Source of the DNA: Cepaea nemoralis
Lineage: Eukaryota > Mollusca > Gastropoda > Stylommatophora > Helicidae
DNA length: 64,000 nucleotides
Assembly: GCA_014155875.1 (NCBI GenBank)
Contig: JACEFZ010028140.1
Location: forward strand, 205,886-269,885
Direction of reading: 5' to 3'
Made by a program: the position numbers and the translations under genes. The notes beneath the pieces are model-generated. The model was not told the origin of the DNA. It did no database searches and saw only the letters and a program-made list of their open reading frames with translations. How positions within the stretch are numbered: the stretch's first letter is position 1; each line of letters opens with the position of its first letter. Shown here piece by piece: positions 42,560-55,014 of this stretch.

Positions 42560-43430
42560 TATCCTCACACTTCTTCTTCTTCTTCAGCGTTCCGAGCCAT
42601 TGAGGTTCTTTGCTGCAGATACAATCCGTCTCCATTCGTCTCTCTGGTGGACCTTCTCTTGCCAGTCGTTGATTCCAAGTGCTTGTAGGTCTGTATATGT
42701 ATTATCTCTCCATCGCCTTCTTGGTCTACCTCGGGGTCTACGGTCATTTATTTCCTGAGTGTAAGCGAGTTTTGTTTCCTATTATCTTCCATTCTTCCTA
42801 TATGCCCCAGCCATTGTAGTCTATTAGCCTTCATGATACCAGTGATTAGCGGGGACTTAAACAGATCATAAATGTCTTTGTTACTTCTTCTTTTCCACTC
42901 TCCACTTTGTGTATCCCTAATGGGTCCAAAGATGCGTCTTAAAATTTGTAACAAGGCTTCGTCTCCTTTCGTTGTACTCCAGGTTTCAGAGCCATACAGT
43001 ACAACTGGTCTGATCAGTGTTTTGTATATTGTGATTTTGGTGTTACGAGATAGCGCCTTTGATTTTAGTAGATGTTGTAGTGCATAGTATATCTTATTTC
43101 CAGAGTTGATTCTAGTTTGTATTTCCTCCCTTATGATGTTGGAGCAGTTGAAGATTGTACCCAGGTATTTGTATGTTTCCGTTCTTTTAATGGCCATATT
43201 ATCTATTTGTATGTGGCCAGAGTTTTTAGCCATTCCTTCTCTTGAAATTACCATATATTCTGTCTTATCTTGGTTGATAACCAGCCCCATCTGTTGTATC
43301 CTCACACTACTCTCAATAATCGCGCCTGGTTCCTGAATCATGACGTAATGTGCCATGTTACTTTTTTTTAGCATGCACTGACTTTCTGTGGAAGCAGATA
43401 CCATAAAGGGCGGCTCTTCCTAGGCATCGT
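42560..43430 (-). pseudogene. RTE-like LINE ORF2 C-terminal third, 218 codons open
   Basis: The minus strand, 42,748-43,404, is open: LVINQDKTEYMVIS, then YKYLGTIFN, the Y.TLIRPVVLYGSETWS block, ILRRIFGPI and KANRLQWLGHIGRM, ending near QNSLTLRK. A frameshift follows at about 42,748; the 3' end (TGGCTCGGAACGCTGAAGAA) is at 42,580. The segment begins just after the RT catalytic box. Typical RTE order. The mirror at 48,961-49,815 is broken in different places, so the two together mark the true frame. Confidence 0.82.
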
Positions 43431-43799
43431 GCCTGTAGCTACACATTCTTTCAAACAGTTAAAGCGGAGATGATATAAATGTGTCCCGAAGTAATTTCCT
43501 CTTATGGGTCTGTAATGTCATAGCGCCATCACATTGTGAAGGGGATGAGATCAAGGGGGATAGGTAGATCAGTATTATCCCTCACTTTGGCAAGTGACAA
43601 GCCAGGCTGTAGAATCTGCGTTCGCCCGTGATCATGACATTACTAGTGCAGTTCACTGTCAACTTCGCTAGCGAGCTAGCCGGAGACTATACAAGAGGAA
43701 TGTTAATCCGAGACCAGGAACGAAGATTGATTGATTTGATTGATTGATTAAGGAACCGACATCACCAGCATTCGGTGTATTCCCATAAGCGCCCCCGTC
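43431..43799. other. unassigned spacer
   Basis: Includes short (GATT)n at 43,728-43,748. Nothing else recognised. Confidence 0.4.
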
Positions 43800-44150
43800 C
43801 CCATCCTCAGCAGCCAGCGAAGAATTCCAACACCAATAGTACAGTAGCAGTCTGATTATATGTCCGTCTCACCTTTCCTCTGAGCGTCGAGCATCGGCCA
43901 GATCCCCTCGTCACCCCACGCTGTCTCATTCTTGCCAGACCTTGGTGATCCATTTGCTCCTCCGAGGTGTACACGTGCTCCCACAAGGCCGCAAACCACG
44001 TTTGCCTTGTCATGTATCAATAATCCACCAAGTTTTGCAGAGCCAGCCAATCTGTCCACCTGTTCATTTCCCAGCACACCGGCATGCCCCGAAGAAAAGA
44101 TCCAGGCGATGCTTGCCACCCGTGACCTCCGAAGTGAAGCAAGCACACTG
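43800..44150 (-). pseudogene. RNase H end of an unidentified LINE
   Basis: The minus strand reads SIAWIFSSGHAGVLGNEQVDRLAGSA, an RNase H His-...-Asp block, then LLIHDKANVV and, in a second frame, ALWEHVYTSEEQMDHQGLARMRQRGV. Different from both I-like families here. Frameshifted. Mirror 48,214-48,516 (+). Confidence 0.65.
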
Positions 44151-44179
44151 CCCGAAGCTTGCCTGTCCTCACCTCCTCA

Positions 44180-44825
44180 GCATGCTTTCTCAGTGTCAGT
44201 ACCTGTTACTGATCTTCAGGAACGAAGAAATCCTACCAACCATCAAATCAGAGAGAAAACCGAAAGGGAACAATTCCAAAACAAACAAGCAGAATCCATA
44301 CAAAAGACCACAGAGAAGGCGCAAGCTGGAGCCGAGCCAAAGACCAGTGAAAAACCTCAAGATGAAGCCAGCAGCCTATTCTCATTGACTCATAAATTAA
44401 AAGGGAAACCAGTCTTCAACCGGAAAATATGACGCAAGCCTAGTCAGCTTAGACGCGAAAATCGATAATCTTGTCGAAGAACGCAAAATACCTGACAAGA
44501 TGATAAACTGGACCGAGGAAGATATTGAGAAGGTAGCCAACTTGTTCACGGGTCGAACACAGAACAAGCCAACAAAAGCAAGCAAACCAAAAGATGAGTC
44601 CTGATAATGACTGCATCCTATTAAATCAGACGAGCCAGAAGCCAACACTGAACAAAGAAACCGCCAGAGGAGACGGTCACAAAGGAGAAACTAGCTGGCC
44701 AATCCTCCAGCCGACGTCACAGGCATAAACTCTTCAAAACCGTAAGCCAGCTAAGACTGGGCCCAGAAACCGAGAGAAACTTAACCCGCACCACGAACCA
44801 CCACAAATATAACTAACGCCACAGA
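44180..44825 (+). other. unrecognised polar ORF pieces
   Basis: Open pieces on the + strand rich in Lys, Glu and Gln (EKTEREQFQNKQAES, then SLDAKIDNLVEERKIPDKMINWTEEDIEKVANLF in the next frame). The second piece has a coiled-coil look. They could be a LINE ORF1 or a host exon; I cannot place them. Mirror 47,560-48,185 (-). Confidence 0.3.
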
Positions 44826-44977
44826 GGCTAGTTGAACGTTGGTGAAAGTATTTTTCTTTCTTTTATCTTATTTTTTTTCTACAACTGGAACTGCGAACTG
44901 GAGACCAGTCGGCCGTGACTGTACGTAACCCTGATAGGGGATAAGCGGGTTATTTGAGAGTATGTTTTTAGCCATCG

Positions 44978-45195
44978 AGGGAGTCTCCTTGGCCAAGTGA
45001 ATGCGCCGCATGTCGGGCTCGTCATTTGGTTTACGAATGCAATCTCTCTTGGAGACTCCTCAGAGTCGTCGCTGGAGCTATGGAGTCATGCTTTGTGCGA
45101 AGCTTTCGGCAGGCACTCTGTGAAAATAGATCGAGCCATATGGGATAAAACACGGTGCAATGAAGTGGATCTTCTTGCCTTTTAAATCTTTTAAA
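44978..45195 (+). mobile_element. tRNA-derived SINE family 3
   Basis: GGAGACTCCTCAGAGTCGTCG, CTATGGAGTCATGCTTTGTG, ATGGGATAAAACACGGTGC, CAATGAAGTGGATC: body as in 36,124-36,392. The tRNA head is decayed (GGTTTACGAATGC in place of box B). Confidence 0.65.
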
Positions 45196-45406
45196 CCATT
45201 CTTAAGCTAGCGAGCAACAGAAAGCTCGTAACTGTAGTGAGATAATAGTTGTTCTTCTGTCTAATCATGACTCGCCGAGACGTTTCTTGATCCTTCGCCA
45301 ATTCTACTATCTTATCACGGCCCGCAGAGAAGTTTCTTGATCCTTCGCCAATTCTTCCGCCTTATGCCCAAGGTGTCAGCAATGTCATGCGTACATCTTC
45401 GTGCCT

Positions 45407-45410
<4 letters not shown>

Positions 45411-45481
<71 letters not shown>
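45411..45481 (+). repeat. (CT)n(AT)n microsatellite
   Basis: CT run then AT run. Mirror at 46,880-46,960. Confidence 0.95.
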
Positions 45482-45482
<1 letters not shown>

Positions 45483-46045
45483 ATTATCTCGGAACAGTAA
45501 TAACATCTGATGGGAGAAACCTGGAGAGATTAGAACAAGAATCGCCATGGCAAAAGTAGCCTTTAGCAAGATGAAAAACATACTGACCAATAAAAAGATG
45601 TCAATTGAAACTAGAAAAAGAGTGTTGAGATGCTACATAGAACCTGTACTTTTATATGGATGTGAAGCTTGGACAATGAGCAGTCAGGCTGAAAAACATC
45701 TGATGGCTGTAGAAATGTGGTTTCTGAGGAAAATGCAAAGAATACCATGGACAGCCAGAAAGACCAATGAACAAGTCCTTCAAGAAACAAATGAAGATCG
45801 TAAACTGATTAGAGACATTAGACGTAGACAGTCACAATATTTTGGGCATGTTATGAGAACTTGGTGACAACTGGTAAGATCGAGGGGAACAGACCAAGGG
45901 AAGACCTAGAAGCAAGTACCTGGATGGCTTGGCCTTGTGTCATGGTCGAGACAGAAACACGGAGCTGATCCACGACTCTGGTGATAGAGTGAGATGGCAG
46001 AACATGACCGCCCACGCTTACCGGCATGGCACATGATGGATGGAT
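45482..46045 (+). pseudogene. RTE-like LINE C-terminal domain (left of axis)
   Basis: Frame 45,547-45,867: VAFSKMKNILTNKKMSIETRK, VLRCYIEPVLLYGCEAWTM, EMWFLRKMQRIPWTARKTNEQ, RRRQSQYFGHVMR. A 14-bp deletion near 45,860 (against the mirror and 37,470) breaks the frame. The 3' end runs through TAYRHGT-type sequence to GATGGATGGATG, then GATA units and the palindrome axis. Confidence 0.82.
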
Positions 46046-46075
46046 GGATATATATGCGTGTGCATGTGTAGAGAC

Positions 46076-46079
46076 AGAC

Positions 46080-46113
<34 letters not shown>

Positions 46114-46116
46114 TGA
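46076..46116 (+). repeat. (GATA)n microsatellite
   Basis: GATA units; mirrored as TATC at 46,247-46,283. Confidence 0.95.
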
Positions 46117-46156
46117 GAGGGAGGTAGGGATGGAGAGAGGGGAAAGAGGGAGAGAA

Positions 46157-46158
<2 letters not shown>

Positions 46159-46200
<42 letters not shown>
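46159..46200. repeat. (AT)21 at the exact axis of the palindrome
   Basis: Flanked by GGGGAAAGAGGGAGAGAAAG and its exact reverse complement. The axis lies between 46,179 and 46,180. Confidence 0.97.
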
Positions 46201-46202
<2 letters not shown>

Positions 46203-46245
46203 TTCTCTCCCTCTTTCCCCTCTCTCCATCCCTACCTCCCTCTCA

Positions 46246-46279
<34 letters not shown>

Positions 46280-46314
46280 GTCTGTCTCTACACATGCACA
46301 CGCATATATATCCA

Positions 46315-46885
46315 TCCATCCATCATGTGCCATGCCGGTAAGCGTGGGCGGTCATGTTCTGCCATCTCACTCGATCACCAGAGTCGTGGATCAGCTCCGT
46401 GTTTCTGTCTCGACCATGCCACAAGGCCAAGCCATCCAGGTATTTGCTTCTAGGTCTTCCCTTGGTCTGTTCCCCTCTATCTTACCAGTTGTCACCAAGT
46501 TCTCCAAATCATTTCTTCTCATAACATGCCCAAAATATTGTGACTGTCTACGTCTAATGTCTCTAATTAGTTTACGATCTTCATTTGTTTCTTGAAGGAC
46601 TTGTTCATTGGTCTTTCTGGCTGTCCATGGTATTCTTTGCATTTTCCTCAGAAACCACATTTCTACAGCCATCAGATGTTTTTCAGCCTGACTGCTCATT
46701 GTCCAAGCTTCACACCCATATAAAAGTACAGGTTCTATGTAGTATCTCAACACTCTTTTTCTAGTTTCAATTGACATCTTTTTATTGGTCAGTATGTTTT
46801 TCATCTTGCTAAGGCTACTTTTGCCATGCGATTCTTGTTCTAATCTCTCCAAGGTTTCTCCATCAGATGTTATTACTGTTCCGAG
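46315..46885 (-). pseudogene. RTE-like LINE C-terminal domain (right of axis)
   Basis: Mirror of 45,482-46,045, and more complete: the minus-strand frame 46,391-46,987 keeps the 14 bases missing on the left, reading ...YFGHVMRRNDLENLVTTGKIEG. It then shifts frame. Confidence 0.82.
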
Positions 46886-46886
46886 A

Positions 46887-46967
<81 letters not shown>

Positions 46968-47164
46968 AGGCACGAAGATGTACGCATGACATTGCTGACA
47001 CCTTGGGCATAAGGCGGAGAATTGGCGAAGGATCAAGAACTTCTCGCGGGCCGTGATAAGATAGTAGAATTGGCGAAGGATCAAGAAACGTCTCGGCGAG
47101 TCATGATTAGACAGAAGAACAACTATTATCTCACTACAGTTACGAGCTTTCTGTTGCTCGCTAG

Positions 47165-47385
47165 CTTAAGAATGGTTTAAAAGATTTAAAGGCAAGAAGA
47201 TTCCACTTCATTGCACCGTGTTTTATCCCATATGGCTCGATCTATTTTCACAGAGTGCCTGCCGAAAGCTTCGCACAAAGCATGAACTCCATAGCTCCAG
47301 CGACGACTCTGAGGAGTCTCCAAGAGAGATTGCATTCGTAAACCAAATGACGAGCCCGACATGCGGCGCATTCACTTGGCCAAGG
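47165..47385 (-). mobile_element. SINE family 3, mirror copy
   Basis: Inverted copy of 44,978-45,195. Confidence 0.65.
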
Positions 47386-47559
47386 AGACTCCCTCGATGG
47401 CTAAAAACATACTCTCAAATAACCCGCTTATCCCCTATCAGGGTTACGTACAGTCACGGCCGACTGGTCTCCAGTTCCAGTTCCAGTTGTAGAAAAAAAA
47501 TAAGATAAAAAGAAAGAAAAATACTTTCCACCAACGTTCAACTAGCCTCTGTGGCGTTA

Positions 47560-48185
47560 GTTATATTTGTGGTGGTTCGTGGTGCGGGTTAAGTTTCTCT
47601 CGGTTTCTGGGCCAGTCTTAGCTGGCTTATCGGTTTTGAAGAGTTTATGCCTGTGACGTCGGCTGGAGGATTGGCCAGCTAGTTCTCCTTTGTGACCGTC
47701 TCCTCTGGCGGTTTCTTTGTTCAGTGTTGGCTTCTGGCTCGTCTGATTTAATAGGATGCAAGTCATTATCAGGACTCATCTTTTGGTTTGCTTGCTTTTG
47801 TTGGCTTGTTCTGTGTTCGACCCGTGAACAAGTTGGCTACCTTCTCAATATCTTCCTCGGTCCAGTTTATCATCTTGTCAGGTATTTTGCGTTCTTCGAC
47901 AAGATTATCGATTTCGCGTCTAAGCTGACTAGGCTTGCGTCATATTTCCGGTTGAAGACTGGTTTCCCTTTAATTTATGAGTCAATGAGAATAGGCTGCT
48001 GGCTTCATCTTGAGGTTTTTCACTGGTCCTTTGGCTCGGCTCCAGCTTGCGCCTTCTCTGTGGTCTTTTGTATGGATTCTGCTTGTTTGTTTTGGAATTG
48101 TTCCCTTTCGGTTTTCTCTCTGATTTGATGGTTGGTAGGATTTCTTCGTTCCTGAAGATCAGTAACAGGTACTGACACTGAGAAA
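47560..48185 (-). other. unrecognised polar ORF pieces, mirror
   Basis: Inverted copy of 44,180-44,825, with indels. Confidence 0.3.
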
Positions 48186-48213
48186 GCATGCTGAGGAAGG
48201 TGAGGACAGGCAA

Positions 48214-48520
48214 GCTTCGGGCAGTGTGGCTTGCTTCACTTCGGAGGTCACGGGTGGCAAGCATCGCCTGGATCTTTTCTTCGGGGCATGCCGGTGTGCT
48301 GGGAATGAACAGGTGGACAGATTGGCTGGCTCTGCAAAACTTGGTGGATTATTGATACATGACAAGGCAAACGTGGTTGCGGCCTTGTGGGAGCACGTGT
48401 ACACCTCGGAGGAGCAAATGGATCACCAAGGTCTGGCAAGAATGAGACAGCGAGGAGTGACGAGGGGATCTGGCCGACTGCTCGACGCTCAGAGGAAAGG
48501 TGAGACGGACATATAATCAG
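48214..48520 (+). pseudogene. RNase H end of an unidentified LINE, mirror
   Basis: Inverted copy of 43,800-44,150. Here the frame runs further: GNEQVDRLAGSAKLGGLLI, then AALWEHVYTSEEQMDHQG in one frame. Confidence 0.65.
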
Positions 48521-48939
48521 ACTGCTACTGGTACTATTGGTGTTGGAATTCTTCGCTGGCTGCTGAGGATGGGGACGGGCGCTTATGGGAATACACCGAA
48601 TGCTGTGATGTCGGTTCCTTAATCAATCAATCAATCAATCAATCTTCGTTCCTGGTCTCGGATTAACATTCCTCTTGTATAGTCTCCGGCTAGCTCGCTA
48701 GCGAAGTTGACAGTGAACTGCACTAGTAATTCATGATCACGGGCGAACGCAGATTCTACGCCTGGGATTGTCACTTGCCAAAGTGAGGGAAATACTGACT
48801 ACCTATCCCCCTTGATCTCATCCCTGCACAATGTGATGGCGCTATGACATTACAGACCCATAAGAGGAAATTACTTCGGGACACATTTATATCATCTCCG
48901 CTTTAACTGTTTGAAAGAATGTGTAGCTACAGGCACGAT

Positions 48940-49815
48940 GCCTAGGAAGAGCCGCCCTTTATGGTATCTGCTTCCACAGAAAGTCAGTGCATGCTAAAAA
49001 AAAGTAACATGGCACATTACGTCATGATTCAGGAACCAGGCGCGATTATTGAGAGTAGTGTGAGGATACAACAGATGGGGCTGGTTATCAACCAAGATAA
49101 GACAGAATATATGGTAATTTCAAGAGAAGGAATGGCTAAAAACTCTGGCCACATACAAATAGATAATATGGCCATTAAAAGAACGGAAACATACAAATAC
49201 CTGGGTACAATCTTCAAACTGCTCCAACATCATAAGGGAGGAAATACAAACTAGAATCAACTCTGGAAATAAGATATACTATGCACTACAACATCTACTA
49301 AAATCAAAGGCGCTATCTCGTAACACCAAAATCACAATATACAAAACACTGATCAGACCAGTTGTACTGTATGGCTCTGAAACCTGGAGTACAACGAAAG
49401 GAGACGAAGCCTTGTTACAAACCTTTGAGAACAAAATTTTAAGACGCATCTTTGGACCCATTAGGGATACACAAAGTGGAGAGTGGAAAAGAAGAAGTAA
49501 CAAGACATTTATGATCTGTTTAAGTCCCCGCTAATCACTGTATCATGAAGGCTAATAGACTACAATGGCTGGGGCATATAGGAAGAATGGAAGATAATAA
49601 GGAAACAAAACTCGCTTACACTCAGGAAATAAATGACCGTAGACCCCGAGGTAGACCAAGAAGGCGATGAGAGATAATACATATACAGACCTACAAGCAC
49701 TTGGAATCAACGACTGGCAAGAGAAGGTCCACCAGAGAGACGAATGGAGACGGATTGTATCTGCAGCAAAGAACCTCAATGGCTCGGAACGCTGAAGAGG
49801 AAGAAGAAGTGTGAG
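48940..49815 (+). pseudogene. RTE-like LINE ORF2 C-terminal third, mirror
   Basis: Inverted copy of 42,560-43,430. Open only 48,961-49,254 before a frameshift (IFKLLQHH), then continuing in other frames through VVLYGSETWS to the TGGCTCGGAACGCTGAAGA end. It has extra bases where the left copy has lost them (near 49,425). Confidence 0.78.
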
Positions 49816-49829
49816 GATATTTTTTTCTT

Positions 49830-50230
49830 TCCAAATGGAATCATGGAACGTAAATGGACAAATTTTGAAGAAGTTATAAGCAACAGAGATGTGGTTCCTG
49901 AGACAAATGTTGCGAATACCTAGGATTGCCAGAGTAACTAACAACGATTGCCTGGGAGAGGCTATGAAACTAGAACATTATGTAAAACTATAAGAAAGAG
50001 ATAAAGAGCTTTCTTTCGTCATGTAATGAGAAGAGAGTCATTGGAGAACACCGTGACAACTAGAGAGATCAGTTGAAAAAGGACAGAGACAGACCAAGAG
50101 AATTAATGCTGGATGGACTAAGATGGTGCATGTGGCAATACCATCAGCAGATTTGATCCAGAACGCCAAGGACCGAGATCTGTGAAGAAACATGACCGCC
50201 TACGACAGCTGACAGGGCACATTTTGATGA
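49830..50230 (+). pseudogene. RTE-like LINE C-terminal region, mirror
   Basis: Inverted copy of 42,145-42,545 with more indels. Confidence 0.72.
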
Positions 50231-50489
50231 TTAGTTTAAGGGTTCGGGTATTTACACGCAGATCACTGATCTATTTTCACAGCCACACCACAAATTACAG
50301 TCTCCAATCCCAGAATATTTCAGACGACGAGAAACTATTAATAGAACACTCGTCATATGCACAGGCAAGGGATAAACGACAAAGGGATATTACAGAAACC
50401 CTACTGCAAAAGTGACGCAATAAATAGTCACTTCCTACAATTCGTTTAAATCAGGACACTTTGAGGCTCTAAGCTCTTCATAGATGTTA

Positions 50490-50511
50490 ACACACACACA
50501 CACACACACAC

Positions 50512-50555
<44 letters not shown>

Positions 50556-50612
50556 ACAAACACACACACACACACATATATATATAATATATATATAGAT
50601 ATATATATATAT
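50490..50612 (-). repeat. (CA)n(TA)n microsatellite, mirror
   Basis: Mirror of 41,790-41,881; longer, and interrupted by ACAACAC and CACCACAAACAC. Confidence 0.95.
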
Positions 50613-50619
50613 TACCACC

Positions 50620-50966
50620 TCTGGAAACCCCATCCCAGTTGGTCCATTCTACGTGCATTCTACCCCAGCATTATTGGCGCTCGGTGATAGCAGGAGATCT
50701 AACAACACACGAAGAAGAGAATTACGCCCAGAGACGACTAATATCGGGCGGACATGGCGGGAGGTGCAGGAGATGGCAGAGATAGGATGGAGTGGGCGTG
50801 AGTTGTTGAGGGCCTATGCTTTAGTGGGGGATGAGGGACAGAAGACGAAGAAGAAGAAGAAGAAGAAGAAGAAGAAGAAGAAGAGAAGAAGAACAAGAAC
50901 AAGAACAAGAACAAGGAGAACAAGAACAAGAACAAACACAAGAAGAACAAGTAAAGAAGAAGAAGA

Positions 50967-51055
<89 letters not shown>

Positions 51056-51175
51056 CAGCCGTAGTAGTAGTAGCGGCAGCGGCGGTGAGGGCCGGGGAGG
51101 AGGAGGGGGAGAAAAGGAGGAGGAGGAAAGAAGAAAAAGATGAAGAAACGAAGAAGAAGTAAATGAAGAAGAAGA
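50620..51175 (+). pseudogene. LINE ORF2 C-terminus with GAA/GTA tail, mirror
   Basis: Inverted copy of 41,200-41,760: TWREVQEMAEIGW, GDEGQKTKK, then (GAA)n, (GTA)n. Confidence 0.65.
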
Positions 51176-51799
51176 CATGTTTGCCATTCTTTTCTCAACG
51201 GCCGACGCCTCATACCACCGAAATCAATGCAAACCGATCTTCCTCCAACCACCCGCGGCTGATGTCGAGCCCTCGAACCGATATGTCGGGAAATTCCTGC
51301 GTTTCACTTACCCCCGGGTCACTGACTCCGACTTCATGAGACTACCTATACCTTGTTCTTTCAATAGCTACAAGCAGACGGCGCAAAAACCGGGTCAAAA
51401 ACGCCGCGAATATGTGTCTGTATGTGCGTGCGCATGGACCCAGCTCAGAAGTATATGTTGCCTCAATTTTGTCACCACCCATTAGCTGCTTCAATCTTTA
51501 ATCTCCTTTGCAAACAGCACCTTAGCAGCTTCGCCTTCTCATATTCTGGGAATAGATTTGAAACGGGCTTAAATGTTTGCTCGCCGTGCATGTTTCAAAT
51601 TCTTAATGCCCCAAAGACACATTGCAAGAACAGTAGGCTCCGGGCAAAGGAGACCTCGACCAACATTTGAAAGAGGTCGTTTGTGAAGTATTTTGTCAGA
51701 GGTCATGGAAAGGTCAGGACCTCTTCGGCACGTGACATAATCTGCATGAACGAAATGTGTTCTGTTGCCGCTGACAGAATTTTAAGTGTAGCTGCTTTC

Positions 51800-52148
51800 T
51801 GGTGGGGAGTTCGCAAGAGGACAGTGGCTAGACGCTGGTTTGTCGGTTTGATGATCGTAAGTTCGAATCCACATCTGGGCGGATTTTTTTTATTTGACCT
51901 GGACAACCCAGGTGAATCCAACGGAAATTGGTGCCAGGGAGTGGTCGGGGAAGTAAAGGAGTGTTGTCTCGATCACAATGCTTCTTTGGTATATGGTGCT
52001 CGACATAAGCTGTTATAGATCAATCTCCACTAAATCAGTGATGTGATCCGAGTCAAAGACCCGCTTGCATCCAGAACATTCCTCGGTACCCATGTTAGGC
52101 TGGGTCAACCTCGGAACCCAAATCAATATTTACAAAATCCCCTACTGG

Positions 52149-52150
<2 letters not shown>
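51800..52150 (+). mobile_element. SINE family 4, mirror
   Basis: Inverted copy of 40,208-40,560. Box A and box B words are clear on the + strand (GACAGTGGCTAGACGCTGG at 51,820; GTAAGTTCGAATCC at 51,858). Confidence 0.6.
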
Positions 52151-52151
<1 letters not shown>

Positions 52152-52195
<44 letters not shown>

Positions 52196-52197
52196 GG

Positions 52198-52229
<32 letters not shown>

Positions 52230-52255
52230 TGAGAGAGGAGAGGAGAGAGAGAGAG
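52152..52255 (-). repeat. (GA)n microsatellite, mirror
   Basis: Mirror of 40,109-40,207 with different interruptions. Confidence 0.95.
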
Positions 52256-52379
52256 ATTCAAACACACGATCACAGGGCCGACAGATAAGTGTGTTGGGTT
52301 TATATTGTTAGCTCCACATTTTGGATCAATCGGTCAACATCCCACCAATGGCCTTTATTTCCTAGGTAATTTGTTGATC

Positions 52380-52865
52380 ATCACCATTAGTGCCCTGCCG
52401 GCTGGCGTAGGCTTTCATGGCTCGCCACAGATATTGGTGCTAGGGGCTCTGGATTAACTCTGGCTGATGATATTTCTCCATGCCACCGACTGAATCCACC
52501 CATTATTATTTCTCATGGTCTGCCTCTGCCTCTCTTCCCCTTGATCTTTCAGTTGTCACAATGTTCTTCAATGCCCCTCTTCTAAGAAAGCCGTTTTCCT
52601 CTTTCTTATTGATGTATATCATGTTCTAGTTTCATTAGCCTGTTTCAGGCAGTCGTTGTTAGTTACTCTAGCTGTCCAAGGAATTCGCAACATTCTTCTC
52701 AATAACCACATCTCTGTTGGTTTCAATTCTTCCTAATTTGTCCACATATTTCCAAGCTTCACTGCCATACAGCAAACCAGGCTCTATATAGCATTTCGGC
52801 ACTCTCTTTCTTACATTCAATGATATTATTGCACAAGATTTGTTAATACCCATCTGAAATTGGAC
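52380..52865 (-). pseudogene. RTE-like LINE C-terminal region, mirror
   Basis: Inverted copy of 39,490-39,975. Confidence 0.76.
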
Positions 52866-53096
52866 GAGCTGGGAACTCAGGAAAAAGAAAAGTCCAGTTC
52901 CGTTGTAATTTGAACACATTAGCACCAGGCTATCAGGAGAGAGTTCTAGCCATCGCGTATCTTGTGTGTACAGGACATATTTTTATTTAATCTGCATCTA
53001 ATTGTTTGCCTTGTGTTGTCTTTGTTGTTTTTTTTTCTTCATCCTAATGCCCCTCTACCTGTAGGTATGTAGCTCCAAAGATAAATGCACGCGTTT

Positions 53097-53362
53097 TGTC
53101 CCTCGCTTTGAACTCAAGCGTAGTCCATACACGTATTATTACATCTTAGTGCCGTGCATTGATGTTTGCTTGTGTATTAGTTTTCCCTATTACCAGTGTC
53201 CCTCGCCATCAGGCGACCCACTCCATCTTCAGAGATACTTGTAATTTACGTCCTTAAGTCAAGGACGAGACATCAACGTTATAGTCACACTGGTGTAGGA
53301 GTTGAACTCGCGGATGTTTAAGATCGAGCGTTCTTATCCATTTGGTCATGCTGACTTCCGTA
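53097..53362 (-). mobile_element. SINE family 1, mirror
   Basis: Inverted copy of 38,998-39,262, differing at about three one-base homopolymer positions. Confidence 0.76.
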
Positions 53363-53464
53363 TACACAGGAGAATATGTTACCGTTTTCCGGTTTAACCC
53401 CTTTGTTATCATCAACCGCGCGGATTCCACCACAAGCGTGTCCAGCCCACAACAAACAAATTGA

Positions 53465-54125
53465 TGAGTACTTCATTTATAGAGCAAGTCTTGACAGAAC
53501 AGATTCAGAAATAAATGAACTTCTATTTGCAGACGATCAGTGCCTGTTTTACAGCGATGAGAGCAGACTATAAAATCATATTACTAATCTGAGTTCAACC
53601 TGCAAGCATATACAATATGCGTATAAACACAGCCAAAACCTAAGTAATGCAAGTTAGCAGATCGCCGGGCCCACTACGTATACAGATAAATAGCAGAACT
53701 CTGAAACAAGTTAAAGAATTCGAATATCTTGGAAGTATGATCACAGAAGATGGCAGATTGGACAGAGAATAGACTTCAGATATAAAAAGCTAGTGCACTT
53801 ACATATCAACTATCAACCTTACTGCAACATCCAAATATATCCTTGTCCGCAACACGACACATAATAAACAGCATATTCACACCATCCCTTATGCTGCTAA
53901 TCTCAAACTTGGACTTTCTCCTCCAAGTCACACTTTCGCAAAATCAACACCTGCGAGATGAGATGCCTGAGGAGAGTTGCCAACTTAACAATCCGAGGAC
54001 CGAGTAAGAAATGCTGTTATCAGACAGACACCTTGTGCCACCCACCGGGCACTGGAGCGCAAATTATTCCTCCCCACGTCGCTTGACGGCAGAAGTGGAA
54101 TAAGATGATGATGATGATGATGATG
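53465..54125 (+). pseudogene. RTE-like LINE RT end, mirror
   Basis: Inverted copy of 38,225-38,895. The FADD catalytic box is readable in frame at 53,505-53,560 (EINELLFADDQCLFYSDES). Confidence 0.76.
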
Positions 54126-54249
54126 ATCTTCATCTTATATATATATTAGTATGTCCTCATTTACCTCATCACTACTATTGCTTTCCACTTGCTCTATTCC
54201 TTCACGTTTGTCAGTTATCACCAAGTTTTTCAAGTAATATATATATATT

Positions 54250-54380
54250 TTCTTCTTCTTCTTCTTCAGCGTTCCGAGCCATTGAGGTTCTTTGCTGCAG
54301 ATACAATGCGTCTCCATTCGTCTCTCTGGTTGACCTTCTCTTGCCAGTCGTTGAATCCAAGTGCTTGTAGGTCTGTATAT
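54250..54380 (-). mobile_element. RTE-like LINE 3' end, mirror
   Basis: Inverted copy of 37,985-38,100. Confidence 0.72.
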
Positions 54381-54412
54381 ATATATCTCTCCACTATGAT
54401 CTATCTATCTCT

Positions 54413-54414
<2 letters not shown>

Positions 54415-54481
<67 letters not shown>

Positions 54482-54506
54482 GTGTGTGTGTGTGTAGAAG
54501 AGAGAG

Positions 54507-54555
<49 letters not shown>

Positions 54556-54570
54556 AAAAGTGTGTGTGTA
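54415..54570 (-). repeat. composite microsatellite, mirror
   Basis: Inverted copy of 37,795-37,955 with altered run lengths. Confidence 0.95.
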
Positions 54571-54679
54571 ACACTTCGATTAACCGTCACCGCCGGGACT
54601 AGGGGTGTGACGGATAACCGAATAGACGGATATAGAAATCTCTTAATACATATGTACTGTAACGTGATTCCATCCATCC

Positions 54680-54980
54680 ATCATGTGCCATGCCGATAAG
54701 CGTGCGCGGTCATGTTCTGCCATCTCACTCGATAAACCAGAGTCGTGAATCAACTCCGTGTTCCTGTCTCGACCATACAACGTGGCCAAGCCATCCAGGT
54801 ATTTACTTCTCGGTCTTCCCTTTGGTCTCTTCTTTTCGATCTTGCCAGTTGTCACAAGTTCTCAAGTCATTTCTTCTCATAACATGCCCAAAAACATGTT
54901 GACAGTGTACGTCCTAATGTCTCTAATCAGTTTACGATCTTCATTTGTTCCTTGAAGGACTTGTTCATTGGTGATAACAC
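54680..54980 (-). pseudogene. RTE-like LINE C-terminal fragment, mirror
   Basis: Inverted copy of 37,380-37,680 with small deletions. Confidence 0.75.
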
Positions 54981-55014
54981 TGAGGGCATGCGACGAAAAT
55001 GGAAATTCTTCTCT